From NCBI RefSeq assembly GCF_051020765.1, contig NC_134929.1, positions 20,180,635 to 20,244,634 on the forward strand: 64,000 nt of DNA. The letters are read 5' to 3'. Origin of the DNA: Lasioglossum baleicum. Taxonomy: Eukaryota > Arthropoda > Insecta > Hymenoptera > Halictidae. Every line of letters starts with the position of its first letter. The stretch's first letter is position 1. Positions 10,074 to 20,455 of the stretch are shown here, in pieces. Below the pieces are notes generated by a model, which searched no databases, was not told the DNA's origin, and was given only the letters and a program-made list of their open reading frames with translations. The translations under genes and the position numbers were made by a program.

Positions 10074-13000
10074 CTACTTGTTGATCGTCAGATCCAACGG
10101 TAGATCCTGCTCCATCTCCACGACGTTCTCGATCTTGACCCTCAGATCTTGTCCACAGGTGTTGTTCGTGTCAGCGATGTTCCCCCATATATTCTGCAGT
10201 CCATACTGAAGATCAACCGATCCTAGCAGGTGCCTGAACAACGGGTTTTGAGCTTTGAGGATCAGGTCGGAGAGGATCTTGGTTTTCTCTAGGATGTTGT
10301 CGTTGGTGTGCGCGCAGCACTTGTGACGACAACAGCAATCGTTGGTGTCCTTGCAGAGCTCTTCCTTGGTAGGTGTCTGCTCGATCTCCATCTTGAGATC
10401 CTCCGCTCGTTTGATCACCGAATGCCTGACCGGGTCGCAGCTAACCATGTTCTCCTTTTTGCAGGGGGTGCTGTTGACTATTGACTCGATGTTCCTGTAG
10501 TCGACGGTGCTGACCTTGCTCGGGTACTCGACGGGTTCCTCGGTTTTGATGGGCGTCGACTGCATCCCGATGCGAGGCATAGGATCAGGAATACGATGAG
10601 GACTGGTCTGAGGAGAGGATACCGGCTCCTTCATCATCTGGCTGCCGTACATCGGATTCACTTGGATTCTTTCAGGTATGATGTAACTGTCGTCGTAGAT
10701 CCTCGGATAAATCTTCACATCCTGCTCGCCGTACACTTTCCTCGGCGTGATCTGATCCGCCTGCTCCTTACGCTGTTGTTCTTGCAGGTTGTACATGTTG
10801 TTCCACTCGACGAAGCTCCTCTGCTCCTCGAAGCTGTTGCTCGTCTTCGGACTCGAGCCTGATGCGCTGCTCTCGATGCTGCTGTCCTTCTTGTCCGACT
10901 CCGAGTTGGTCGTGCTGTTCTGCTTTTCCGGCGAGGTAGTATCCAACCGCGTTTTTTCTTGTGAGTTGTTTTCGTCGAAACTCTTCTCCTGCACCTTGTC
11001 GTTGTTGTTCACGTAATGTCTGTAGGTCTTTACATGTTTCCGCAGCGACGACGGATCCGTGTACCGCTTCGGGCAACCAGGAACCTTGCAGCAATATGGC
11101 TTGTCCACTGCGTGCGTTCTCGTGTGCTTGAACCGATCCGAAGAGTTCGAGTACGCCTTGTTGCAGCCCTCCACGGGACAGACGTACGGACGCTCACCGG
11201 TGTGCGAACGCGCGTGGATCTTCAGGTTCTCCGCGCGGCTGAAGCTCTTGTCGCACTGGAAACAGTGGTGCGGCTTCTCGTTCGTGTGCGTGCGGACGTG
11301 GACCAGCATCTTGTATCTGCGGAAGATCATCTCGGTTAGATTCTACGTTTCAGCGACGTAATTTCATGCGGAGAGAATGGAAGAACACCGTTTTCCAAGA
11401 TAGGTAGCTAAACCAGACTTGAAGTATTGGTTTGAGAAAATAGTTCCGAGCGGAAAGGGTAGATTTTTGAAATATTAGGTTGTCCTTAAAGTTTCTTTCA
11501 CTACGTGCACATTCCATATTGTTATAGATATAACGTCAGCATACACAAACAATGCAATCTTCAGTTCTTTAATGTTTTATTTATTTCTTAAGCTTCCACT
11601 TTCTTGCCCATGCCATTGATTTCCTTAAAAATTACTCTGAATTTGCATCGAGCATATTAATCGAATATGAAACGAACTTTTGGGACAATCTAATACATAA
11701 AAGAATGTTCCCCAAAATCGGTGCGTGTAAAATCGACTTGTTCATTGTATGTTGCAGGAAAATGATCGCTCACCTCGCGTTAAATCCACGCTCGCCCCTC
11801 GCACAGCCCTCCCAGCCGCAGTAGAATAGTCCTCGAGGTCCAGGCGCGGCGTGCAGCCTTGCGACATGTCCTGCCAGTTGTTCCAAGGACGTGAACCATC
11901 GGCCGCAGTTTAGCCATCTGCAAACAAGTCGCCGTGAGTATCAACAATCGCTCCTAATCGCCGAGGAATGCGGTTCCAATAATCGGAACGGAAAACAGCG
12001 GCTCGCGAGCGCGTCATTTAAGGGTATTGATCTTTGCTCGTTTGACGGGGGCCGATCGAACGGTTGAACGGTGGTCCGCGTGCCTATTGCGATCGTTTAA
12101 GGCCAATCGAAGACCACCGGATCCCCTCGGTGTGCTCGATCGATCTATTTATACCGTTTGTTTCCCCTGTCACTCATTTACCGAGAAACGCTAAATATAA
12201 CCAACACGCGCGCCGGTACGATCTTTGCATTTTGATCGATCGACGCGCATCCTTGCTAACGCCGGTTTCCGGGGACTCGGGCCCCGCGAAACTTATCGCA
12301 GACATTCACCGAGAGAAAGGGACTTATTCCTATTTTGAGCTCTACTCTGAAAACGGTTATTGCTGCAAGGGTTAAAGGGGGTGGTCTAACGCAACGAAAT
12401 GCGAAGTTAGAAATTGAACTGTAAACAGTCTATTGCTCGTCTCCTTTCGTTAGAGATTCGACGACGGTTTCTCCGACTTCCACGGGCACGCCGGGTTCAA
12501 ATATCGACGCGTGATTTGCGTCCAGAGCGTCCGTTCCACCAATTGATACCAATTCCATTCATTGTGCAATTGCCGTCGGTTGACACTAGTTTATGTAGAC
12601 CTACCGAGCTTGCTGCTATTCCAGTCAACGGCATCGCCTGTTCCGCGTATCGGAGCCTGTCGATCGAAAGGTCGCGGATCAAGGTAACGTCGCGACGCAC
12701 AGTGCTCAGAGAGATAGGGGTTAGCTGGACAACACTTTTTTACGCGTCCAAACCCTAGACGGTACATTCACTAAACTGCTTCAATCAGTGCATCCAAAAA
12801 TGCATTACCATTACCAAGAAATTCAACGAGGCACCATTCTATGCATTCGTGGCAAAAGTCGGTGGGTGCAGCTTAAAATAGTAGAAAGGATAAAATGATT
12901 TAATAATAGACCATTCAAAAATTGTTGAATCGAAGACAACGCGGTAAATGAGTACACGGGTACTCAATTGCCTTGACAAGGGTTTGAGCAAGTCGCAAGG

Positions 13001-16000
13001 CAAGAGGTTAATGTTGATGGTATCTTTTACGATGCGATAAATCAGCACATATCACGATATTGTCAAGTGGGTTACAGCAAACCAAGAAGATCTCCAGTTT
13101 CGAAGAGGATGAAGAGCATAGAAAATAATTCCTGACCATTCGCTCAAGAGGAGGCACATATAGTTCGCAGCTGCAATTTTGCATTTCATCCAGCTGGCGT
13201 GTTCGAAGCATAGTGCGACGTTTCCTCGGCGAATCATCGTGGTTTTCTGCGCACTTTCCGTGGTTCGCGGAAGTGGCTTTTCCGAAGCGAGCTGTGACGT
13301 TTCGCGATATCGCGCGTCACTCGTGACTAGCCTAATCGCTAGCTTAAACAAGCTCTCGCCGCGGCACGGGGACGTTAATGCCGTGGGATCCGTCGGTTGA
13401 AGGAAGAAGGAGAAGACAGCGATCTAATCTCGCCCTAGTGTTGATTCCGGCTGGAGCGATTGATAAGAAAATCGTTTCGCTAGGCCACGAGGCTGCTGCA
13501 TGCAACACCCGCGCGTGTACGTCGCGAGCTTCCGCGATAAACACTCGGATTCGCGATTCATGTCCAAAATTGTCGCCGACGGATCGAAATAGAGCGTGGC
13601 GAGCCCGCGGAGGGAACGAACATAATCATGCATTAGTCGTCTCGATAGGTTATCAACGGGATGTGGCTTTCTTCCGTGACCGGTAAACATCTATCTTTTT
13701 CATCCGCGGCCGATCCGTGCGAACCGCGATTAAAATATAATCGACCGGAATATGTAACGGTTAGGCGAACGGCTGCGACGCAACTCCGAGACCTCTGGAG
13801 CCACGATGTCGATGGCGCCTCGATCGATCGGAGACCGAAATCGATCAAAATCAGCGTGGAATGAGAGAATCATCGTCGAAGACATTGCAGAGAAGAAATC
13901 ATCTTCAGAGACTTCTTAATGACTTTCCTAATGCCAACGTATTGGCGAAACTGAATTTCTATTAAACTGCAGAAGAATTGAATTCATTTACTAAATTATA
14001 GGAATTCGATTGTATTGGATTGGATTGCCCAGGCGTTATAATTTCACTACTATATTCATAGAATTAAAGAATCTACAAAGTGTATCAATTCGTTGCTCTC
14101 CAAGACGCAACGTCAACTGAACTATCCAAGACCCGTCAATTGCCACGACCACGTGCGAATCGTTTTATAAAATTCCCGGAACTTAACGGTCGTCAACAAA
14201 TCATCGCCAACTGCAAATCGGAATCGCCCCGCTAACATCATAGCTCGATTTATCGGTGCGGAAACTGGTTGCAACCGGAACGCGATAAGTTGCCAACGTT
14301 TTTGCAGATACGCGCGATTTCCCGTTCACGACCTCGCCAACAAACCATTCGCGGTCGCGATCGTCTGGCCAGCCTGGAAAAACCGCGAACAGAAACTCCC
14401 GTGAGGATCAAGGAAGCGAGCGAATGCGATCGGGGGCGGGAGAGACGTTTCACCGAGTAGCGGTTAGATAGAAAACGATACATACACGCTTTCCCAGCTA
14501 TTCCCGGACTTCGATCTCGATAAAAATTCGCGGCTCAATTTAGATAACATTCTGACGACGCGGTTTCAGCGGCGCCGGTATCTGCCAGACGGTGATCCGC
14601 GACGCGAGTAAACAAGAAACGAGACGATACCGCGAGGAACAAGGCTTCGGGGATCCCGTGGACCAACGGGAATGTTTGCCGTTGTAAATTTATTGTGGAT
14701 TTTATCCGATTGCAATAGGTAGACCGCGGATTTCATGCGTTTGCGATGGGTAGACTGCGGATTTTTATGCAATATAAAATGTTCGATGCATCGATTGCAA
14801 CAGAAAGAAGAGGCTTGGGAATTTCTTTCTTCTTTTTCAATAATTTTGGAAGTTTGGACGTAATACAATATATTGGCAGCTTTCTATTCTTTTAATCTTT
14901 CCAGTGTTTTTAATTGTAGCTACTCATTTTTGTCATGAATGCGTGAAATCCGCAGTCTAGCGATTATGTATACATTCGTACAAAACTGAAACAATCGATG
15001 GATGTTGACAGACTATTTTCAACTTGCTGAGATTATTATAGAAGAACGTGATAAGTGAGCAAATATAAAACATTAGAAACTCGAGAGGAATTTAAGTTGT
15101 TACTTGAAATGTGGATCGAGTGAAATTGTTTAGATGAGTTGGGTAAGTTCGGAAAGCTTGTTGCTTCATTTTATAAAACGTTTGTCTCGCGCGAAGATCC
15201 GGAAGCTATAATAAAAAAGTTCTGATAACCGCAGATCGTAAAGTTAATATTTTCGGTTGTAAACAGCTTTTCCTCCTTCTCTTCCTTCGTCTTTCCGACG
15301 CGATAGTTGAACAGGAGATTATGTTTCTTCTGTGTGATCGACGCATGTGTTTCATAACAGAGGATTATCTCGCCATTAGGCTTCGTCAGACAGATGTCAA
15401 AACTATGTCAGAAAATAGAGGAGCTGTCTACTGTTAACGTTCAAGCTATCGAGCACTGTGACTGAATCGTATGTGTGCTGAATGGTTGTGAGAATGTGTT
15501 CGACAATTTAGCCACAATAATTATTACTTCAGACTCTTGTAACGTAGGAAGTGGAATGGAAAGATATTATGACTACACGTGTCTTTTACAAAACAAACCA
15601 TAATGATAAATATCATGATAAGTATCATGATATAGATCATGATGATGTAGATTAATACCTCGTTAATCGTTCTCTGGAGGGTAGTATTTAATCAAGCTGA
15701 TCAAATTAGCCGTTTCTTGTCTCGTGAAATTTTTTACACGTTCTGCTACACAGAGTGTTGAAAAGTTAAAATTGGTACCAGCTGAAGCTACAAATACAGA
15801 CATATATCCTCCTATCGCGTCCCTCATCATTTTGCGCGGCATCATCTCGCGAATGCATAGTACAAGCACCGTTGTCGCAAAAACTCCTTCCGAGGAGTAC
15901 ATGCATGACGTCACGTTCCGAGAATTGTCCCAGCAATGTACCAATGGTGGGGGCAGTGGCGGGCTTAACGGTAAGCGGACTAAGCGGCCGGGTGGTGCCC

Positions 16001-16788
16001 CGCTTTTTTGTTAATAAGATTATGAGAGTTTTCTTGTAACTTCTATTTCTGAGTGGGGCTACCTATCACGACTCGCGACGTCCACTCCCCACCCTTAAAA
16101 ATCGCCTCGATGGACTATACTATAGCATTTCCCCTCGATTCCCTCGATCGGATAAGGCAGATTGCCGCGTCTCACGAGAAGAGACTCGATAGGACACACT
16201 AATACAGTTGAGTCACACGCATTCTCGCTATTTGCCGAGTAAGTTACGACACTACTTCAGGTCTGTAGTATCGCGTGGCGGCGAAAGATAACGATATGCG
16301 TCAGAATAAGTATGTGAGAATTAGTCGGAGCTTTAGTCCGCTTACACCTGCGTAGTTCCAAGTCTATTCTCGTGAGACGCGGATTATACAAGTACCGAAG
16401 CCTACCTGCACTTTAGTTGGGCGTTCTCTCCGCGCCGGATGGAGCCAAGTTCCAGGCTGGAGCTGGAGGCGTCTGAGTCCGAGTGCGCGGGACTCGGTGG
16501 GCCAGTGTTCGTCAATCCTCCAGGTGAGACTCCGAGTCCTGGCAACGCGGCCGACGGCGACGTTCCCAGTTCCTCCTCGACCGGCATCCTTCGCGGCCAA
16601 ACCGGAAGGTCCAGCGGTGGCTGCTGATGCAGGCTGAGGCTCCCGTAGTAGCTCGAGTTCGGGCTGGTCGAATAACCGGAAATCGGACTGTAAAAACCCG
16701 GCACTGCTCCTAGCAGGGTGCCCGGGTAACGAGCGGCGCCGTACGGACCGACGTGGCTTGGCATTCTACCGGGAACGTAAACGATCAT
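10074..16788 (-). CDS. sug: Glis2/sugarbabe-type C2H2 zinc-finger transcription factor, three coding exons
   Basis: DNA-binding regulator of the Gli/Glis/Zic superfamily. Exons: 16788-16406 (ATG MIVYVPGRM), 11917-11774 and 11316-10074 (stop), 589 aa; donors GTAGGC and GTGAGC, acceptors TTTGCAG and TTCCGCAG, both introns splitting an Arg codon. The first in-frame ATG is 16788; the frame above it is GA-rich and has no ATG. Five fingers: C127/C132/H145/H150 (KCRWLNC spans the exon junction), C161/C166/H182/H186, C194/C197/H210/H214, C222/C227/H240/H244 and C252/C257/H270/H276, with Gli-type linkers HTNEKP, HTGERP and TDPSSLRKH. Residues 1-125 are Pro/Ser/Tyr-rich; the C-terminal half is low-complexity polar. 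The end PLDLTINK contains a PxDL-type CtBP-binding motif. WEGCARGERGFNARYKML and CNKAYSNSSDRFKHTRTH point to the Glis2 branch; in flies this is sugarbabe. Family assignment is secure; one-to-one orthology with sug rather than lmd is an inference. Intron 2 carries a mariner-type MITE. Confidence 0.88.
11475..11693. mobile_element. Mariner-type MITE, 219 bp, in the intron between finger exons 2 and 3
   Basis: Left end TTAGGTTGTCCTTAAAGTTT and right end (reverse complement) TTAGATTGTCCCAAAAGTTC match each other and the typical mariner terminal sequence; both ends are flanked by TA (11473-11474 and 11694-11695), the mariner target duplication. There is no transposase frame. It makes up almost half of the 457-bp intron of the Glis2-like gene. 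Confidence 0.8.
14690..14772. repeat. About 31-bp tandem triplication of a TIR-element end
   Basis: Three successive units at about 31-bp spacing share the TGYGGATTTYATGC core (about 14694, 14724 and 14755): TGTGGATTTTATCC, CGCGGATTTCATGC and TGCGGATTTTTATGC. The last is the start of the full element at 14751. Confidence 0.55.
14751..14959. mobile_element. TAGACTGCGGATC-type TIR element, 209 bp
   Basis: Ends TAGACTGCGGATTTTTATGC and, reverse complemented, TAGACTGCGGATTTCACGC. Flanks GCGATGGG (14743-14750) and GCGATTAT (14960-14967) look like a decayed 8-bp duplication. The interior has the family words ATTGCAACAGAAAGAAG and TCAATAATTTTGGAAG. Non-coding. Confidence 0.75.
16165..16382. repeat. 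16-bp perfect inverted repeat beside the first coding exon of the Glis2-like gene
   Basis: CCGCGTCTCACGAGAA at 16165-16180 recurs in reverse complement at 16367-16382, only 24 bp from the donor of the first coding exon. A smaller palindrome sits in the middle (ACTAC/GTAGT around 16252-16271). Possibly a TIR element or a pre-mRNA stem close to the splice site. Confidence 0.5.
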
Positions 16789-16814
16789 CTTTATTCTCTT
16801 GTTCTTTAAAATTC

Positions 16815-16861
16815 GCTCTCTCTCTCTCTCGCTCTCTTTCTCTCCCTCTCTCTCTCCCTCG
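16815..16861. repeat. CT/GA simple repeat upstream of the Glis2-like start codon
   Basis: Polypyrimidine CT repeat on the plus strand, GA-rich on the coding strand, in the probable 5' UTR of the Glis2-like gene. Read as protein it gives only GEREGEKESERERE, so it is not counted as coding. Confidence 0.8.
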
Positions 16862-17737
16862 CTTTTTCTCGACCAAACGCGTGCAAATTTCCCCCTTCGA
16901 TACTCTCTTCTGTAATTGCGACCCTGTTCGTTAATAATCCCGCTTAACAACCCGATAACAGGAATCGTGGAAATCCGATGTTGACTCTTTCGAGCACGAA
17001 GAGGATTTTTCACCCGATCTTCTCTGCCGATTCGAAAGCCGATCGGATCGGTGTACTACTCTGTTCTCGAGATTAGATGGGTGCAGCAGGTTTCCCGCGC
17101 ATCGGTGCCGATCCACGTACAAGACGTTCCAGGTCTTGCTGAAGCCCTTTGCTCCTGAGCACACCGTAGCCAAGCAAGTCGACCTCTCTCTCTCACGTTC
17201 ACATATAAAAATAAACACACACCCCCGGGCCGTGACAGCGCTCGCACAGTTTATCACTCGGAGAGGTCCGAGTCCGTATCGTCAGATGTACTTGAACCGG
17301 TTCGACTTGAGTATACGGTAGCTCAGGAACTGTTTGCTGTACTCGATCGAGAACATAACTAGGCTGCAAGCCAGCGGCGGCAAGCTCATCAAACGGGACC
17401 ACGATCTCCTAGGAACCGCCGTTTCTCGTCGATCTCTGATTTCCGTCGGATCGGGGCTGAGTCGATCGACAACAACCAAATCCTCGAGGAAAGCTTGTTT
17501 AAAGCCGTCGCTAGAAGAACGATGCGTCCATCCTCGCGCGTTATCTCGTCCTCAGGATCACGGTCGCGATTATCTGGAGTCTTGTCCGGTCTCTCGATGA
17601 TCGGGATAGACGGGCAAGATCGTCGATGGCGTATCTCGGTGGTCGAGTCGGGAACGTTCGAGATCGCAAGAGAGGAGACAACGAGGATCAACGGAGTAGT
17701 AAACACCGCGCAGCCAGCAAACACCGTAACGAACGTC

Positions 17738-17775
17738 GGACTAATATCAACGACCGACCACCAGCCTTATATATA
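17738..17775 (-). promoter_or_regulatory. Candidate TATA/initiator core promoter for the Glis2-like gene
   Basis: On the minus strand TATATATAA starts at 17775 and an initiator-like ATTAGTCC has its A at 17742, 33 nt downstream, the usual insect spacing. It would start a transcript running into the exon that begins coding at 16788. The link to that gene is inferred from position and strand only. Confidence 0.35.
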
Positions 17776-19431
17776 GCCGCGCTATCGTGGCAGATACTCG
17801 GACCGAGACGTCCCTCTCTCTTTCTACACGCTCTACCACCAACACCAACAAAATGATAACGCGTAATCGCGACCACTTCCACGGAGGCGACGCCTCCTAC
17901 GAGCCCAACGATGCAGCCGTGGACGAGAACGAGCCCCACCGAGTCGATTTACAAGCGGGAACACCGACTTATCACGTGGTCAGGCCTTTCGCGAGCACGT
18001 GCCGAAATTTTCGGTAACGTGCCGAGAAAACTGCGCGTCATTCCGCTAAACAGACCTGTTTGACGCGAGCTTCGCGGAAATCGCGCGACGCGATGAGGCG
18101 GTTTCGAAGGTTTCTGACGGCGATACTGCTGTTTCAGAAACGTCACGCTTCGCGAGGACCAGTTAGAGTGATCGATTGAATGTTGATTTTCGTTTTGGGC
18201 AGGGCTGTTGCGATCGGAAGCAGTAAAGAGACTTTCTGTAAAGTATCGGGAATGGAACTTTCCGAAAATGCATTTTTGCTAGCTTAACAATGTACCTCGT
18301 CGTTGACTGTTTACCTTTGTCATTAATTATTTGGTTTAGGGATCTCTGTTTTTGTAGGAATATATTTTTCTCTACTAAACAATGACATGTCGTTTATTTT
18401 TCTGCTAGAGTGACTGTGGATTTTATGCATTTATGATAAAAAGCGAGCAGGTGAAATTGAATATGTTACGATTATATTGAATATGTCATATTAATCATTT
18501 GTTCTTCTTTCATTTTTAAAACCGGACAGCTTATCTTCGTTGGAAAAAAAATGAAGCATCCTTTCGAAAGTGGCAGTCTGCAGATACGAATGTAAATTTG
18601 AAATGATCTATGATCTACGATGGGTCTAGTGCAGCTTCGTCTTCGTCATGCTCTAGATCTATCCCTTGAAGAAGATTTTCTCGTTTCATCCGGTTCTGTT
18701 GGAATCGTCGCCACGACGATAACGCGAATCATCAGGATTCCGAAAATCTTCTGTCTACCGAAGTGAACCTTCCAAAGTTCGATGGATCTTATCGATGTAT
18801 TAGACTCGGGGACCTCTGAAACGAGTTGCCCCCCATCGATATTAATAATATCGTCCTATGTTTACTTCATCGAATTCTGGAAAAGCGTCCAAAATTTTGG
18901 TAGATGGTGGGAGTCGATTTCCCTCCCACCTCTTTCTAGCGTCTCGATTAGCAACTTTGCAGTTCCACATACATAGTGTACGATGCGAGCAGAACAAAGT
19001 CCTACATATCTCCGAGAAGCTGTCGCGTTATCGCCCTCGTGTTAGCGAGCTACTGCGAATGGATGCTCGCAGTGTCTGAGTCAACAAATCGAGTGGAGGT
19101 GAGAGTTTGCTTGGCCGCGAAGAGGATTCCACCTGGGCCCCCCGCCACGGGGTTCTACCAGTTCGAAACTGAACCTACCATGGTCGAATCACCGGTTTCT
19201 TATCTGGCGATTGCTGTAATTATCGCGATGCATTCAAGGACAATAACAAAATAAATCCCCCTGCTCAAGCGTTCATTGCAGTCTCGGCGATTACATTATT
19301 ATATAAATCTTACAAGTAAAAGGAATGAATTTAAAATGAAGTTCCAATCCTGAGAGCCACGAATGAATTTCTACTGTTACTTAGTTCAGGATTGAAGTAG
19401 ACTTCTGAAATAATCGCCTGTATGTAATAAC

Positions 19432-19628
19432 TAGACTGCGGATGTTTATGCAAGTTCCAATTTTTATAGATGAATTTTAAGAAAGTGGAATGGAATAAAA
19501 TCCTATTTTTCATGGCAACAGCCTTTGTATGTAGATCTAAAACAAATAAAAATCGTACTAAATTCTATTAAATTTAATATTTTTTGAAAATTTTCATAAG
19601 CCATAAATGCATAAACATCTGCAGTCTA
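19432..19628. mobile_element. TIR element, 197 bp, with perfect 8-bp target duplication
   Basis: Left end TAGACTGCGGATGTTTATGC; right end reverse complemented TAGACTGCAGATGTTTATGC (one mismatch in 20). GTAATAAC is duplicated exactly at 19424-19431 and 19629-19636. Best-preserved copy of the family. Confidence 0.85.
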
Positions 19629-20298
19629 GTAATAACTGTTACAAAATGGTTGAATCTCGATTCGATCTCGATTTTCGGAGGATAAGGATAGTCTCGCGAT
19701 CAGAATCTAGAAACCAGACTCTAGGCGAGAAAGATCGTGCTATAGTCCACGTGTCTATCACTCGAAGTGTACAAAACAAAATCCTTAAGCCCGGTCGAGC
19801 GATTTCTCGGCATTTTTAATCATGTTCTCCCACTATGGGGATTTCAGATGGACGATCCTCGCGAGGTGCGCCATCGCGACTGGATGACGTCAAGCTTCGG
19901 CTATCATCGCCGCCGAGGAAAAATTTCATGTTACGTAAACGAATTCGTCAGAGGCCGTGGACAGTGCTTATCGAGAGTTTGCTTGTCTTCGCCGGGCGAG
20001 TGCGGCAGCTGAACGAAAATTGGATCCGTCTGACAGATGCACTCGAGAGGACCGGTCGAGAGAGTGACCGGGTCCCTGATCGTTTCGAGCTTATATCTCG
20101 CTCGGCCTTGAATTTATTCCGTCCTCCTGCCTGGTGACCGTCGCGTGGACAACCTTGCCAGAGCCCGAAACGATCCAGCGATCATTGATCGTCGCGCGGC
20201 CCGTATCGTTTCGCGAGAGGTCGCTCTTTGGTATCACGTGGGTCTGTCGATCCTTATTTGACGAATGCTTGAAGAGTAGCATAGTGTGTGGTAATAAT

Positions 20299-20455
20299 TA
20301 GACTGTGGATCTTTATGCAAGATAAAAGTTGACTGCAGAAGTCTTCGGAAATGGGAGTCAGAAATTTTCTTCCTTTAAGAAATTCTAGTAAGTTGAATAC
20401 AAGAATTACATTTCACGTAATGATCTCTATTATTAATGCGTACATTCCCAGCCTA
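20299..20455. mobile_element. TIR element with decayed right end
   Basis: Left end TAGACTGTGGATCTTTATGC at 20299. A degenerate right end (reverse complement TAGGCTGGGAATGTACGC) finishes near 20455. The interior word AAATTCTAGTAAGTTGAATA matches other copies. No matching duplication. Confidence 0.5.

Larger units (their letters stand above)
11918..16405 (-). other. sug: Long intron 1 of the Glis2-like gene
   Basis: A 4.5-kb intron between the N-terminal exon and the finger-1/2 exon. It contains a 209-bp TIR element (14751-14959) preceded by tandem copies of its terminus, a short ATCATGAT-rich stretch at 15605-15650, and a 16-bp perfect inverted repeat (16165/16367). No exon recognised between. 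Confidence 0.6.

Noticed and set aside
12490..12510. GGGTTCAAAT, like a tRNA B box
   Set aside because: No A box, acceptor stem or anticodon arm at the required distances.
17389..17724. Minus-strand frame with a hydrophobic start (VFTTPLILVVSSLAI) resembling a secreted peptide precursor just below the TATA box
   Set aside because: It begins with GTG, not ATG; no ATG lies in frame upstream, and no dibasic-flanked peptide or known family follows. It more likely sits in the 5' UTR of the Glis2-like gene.
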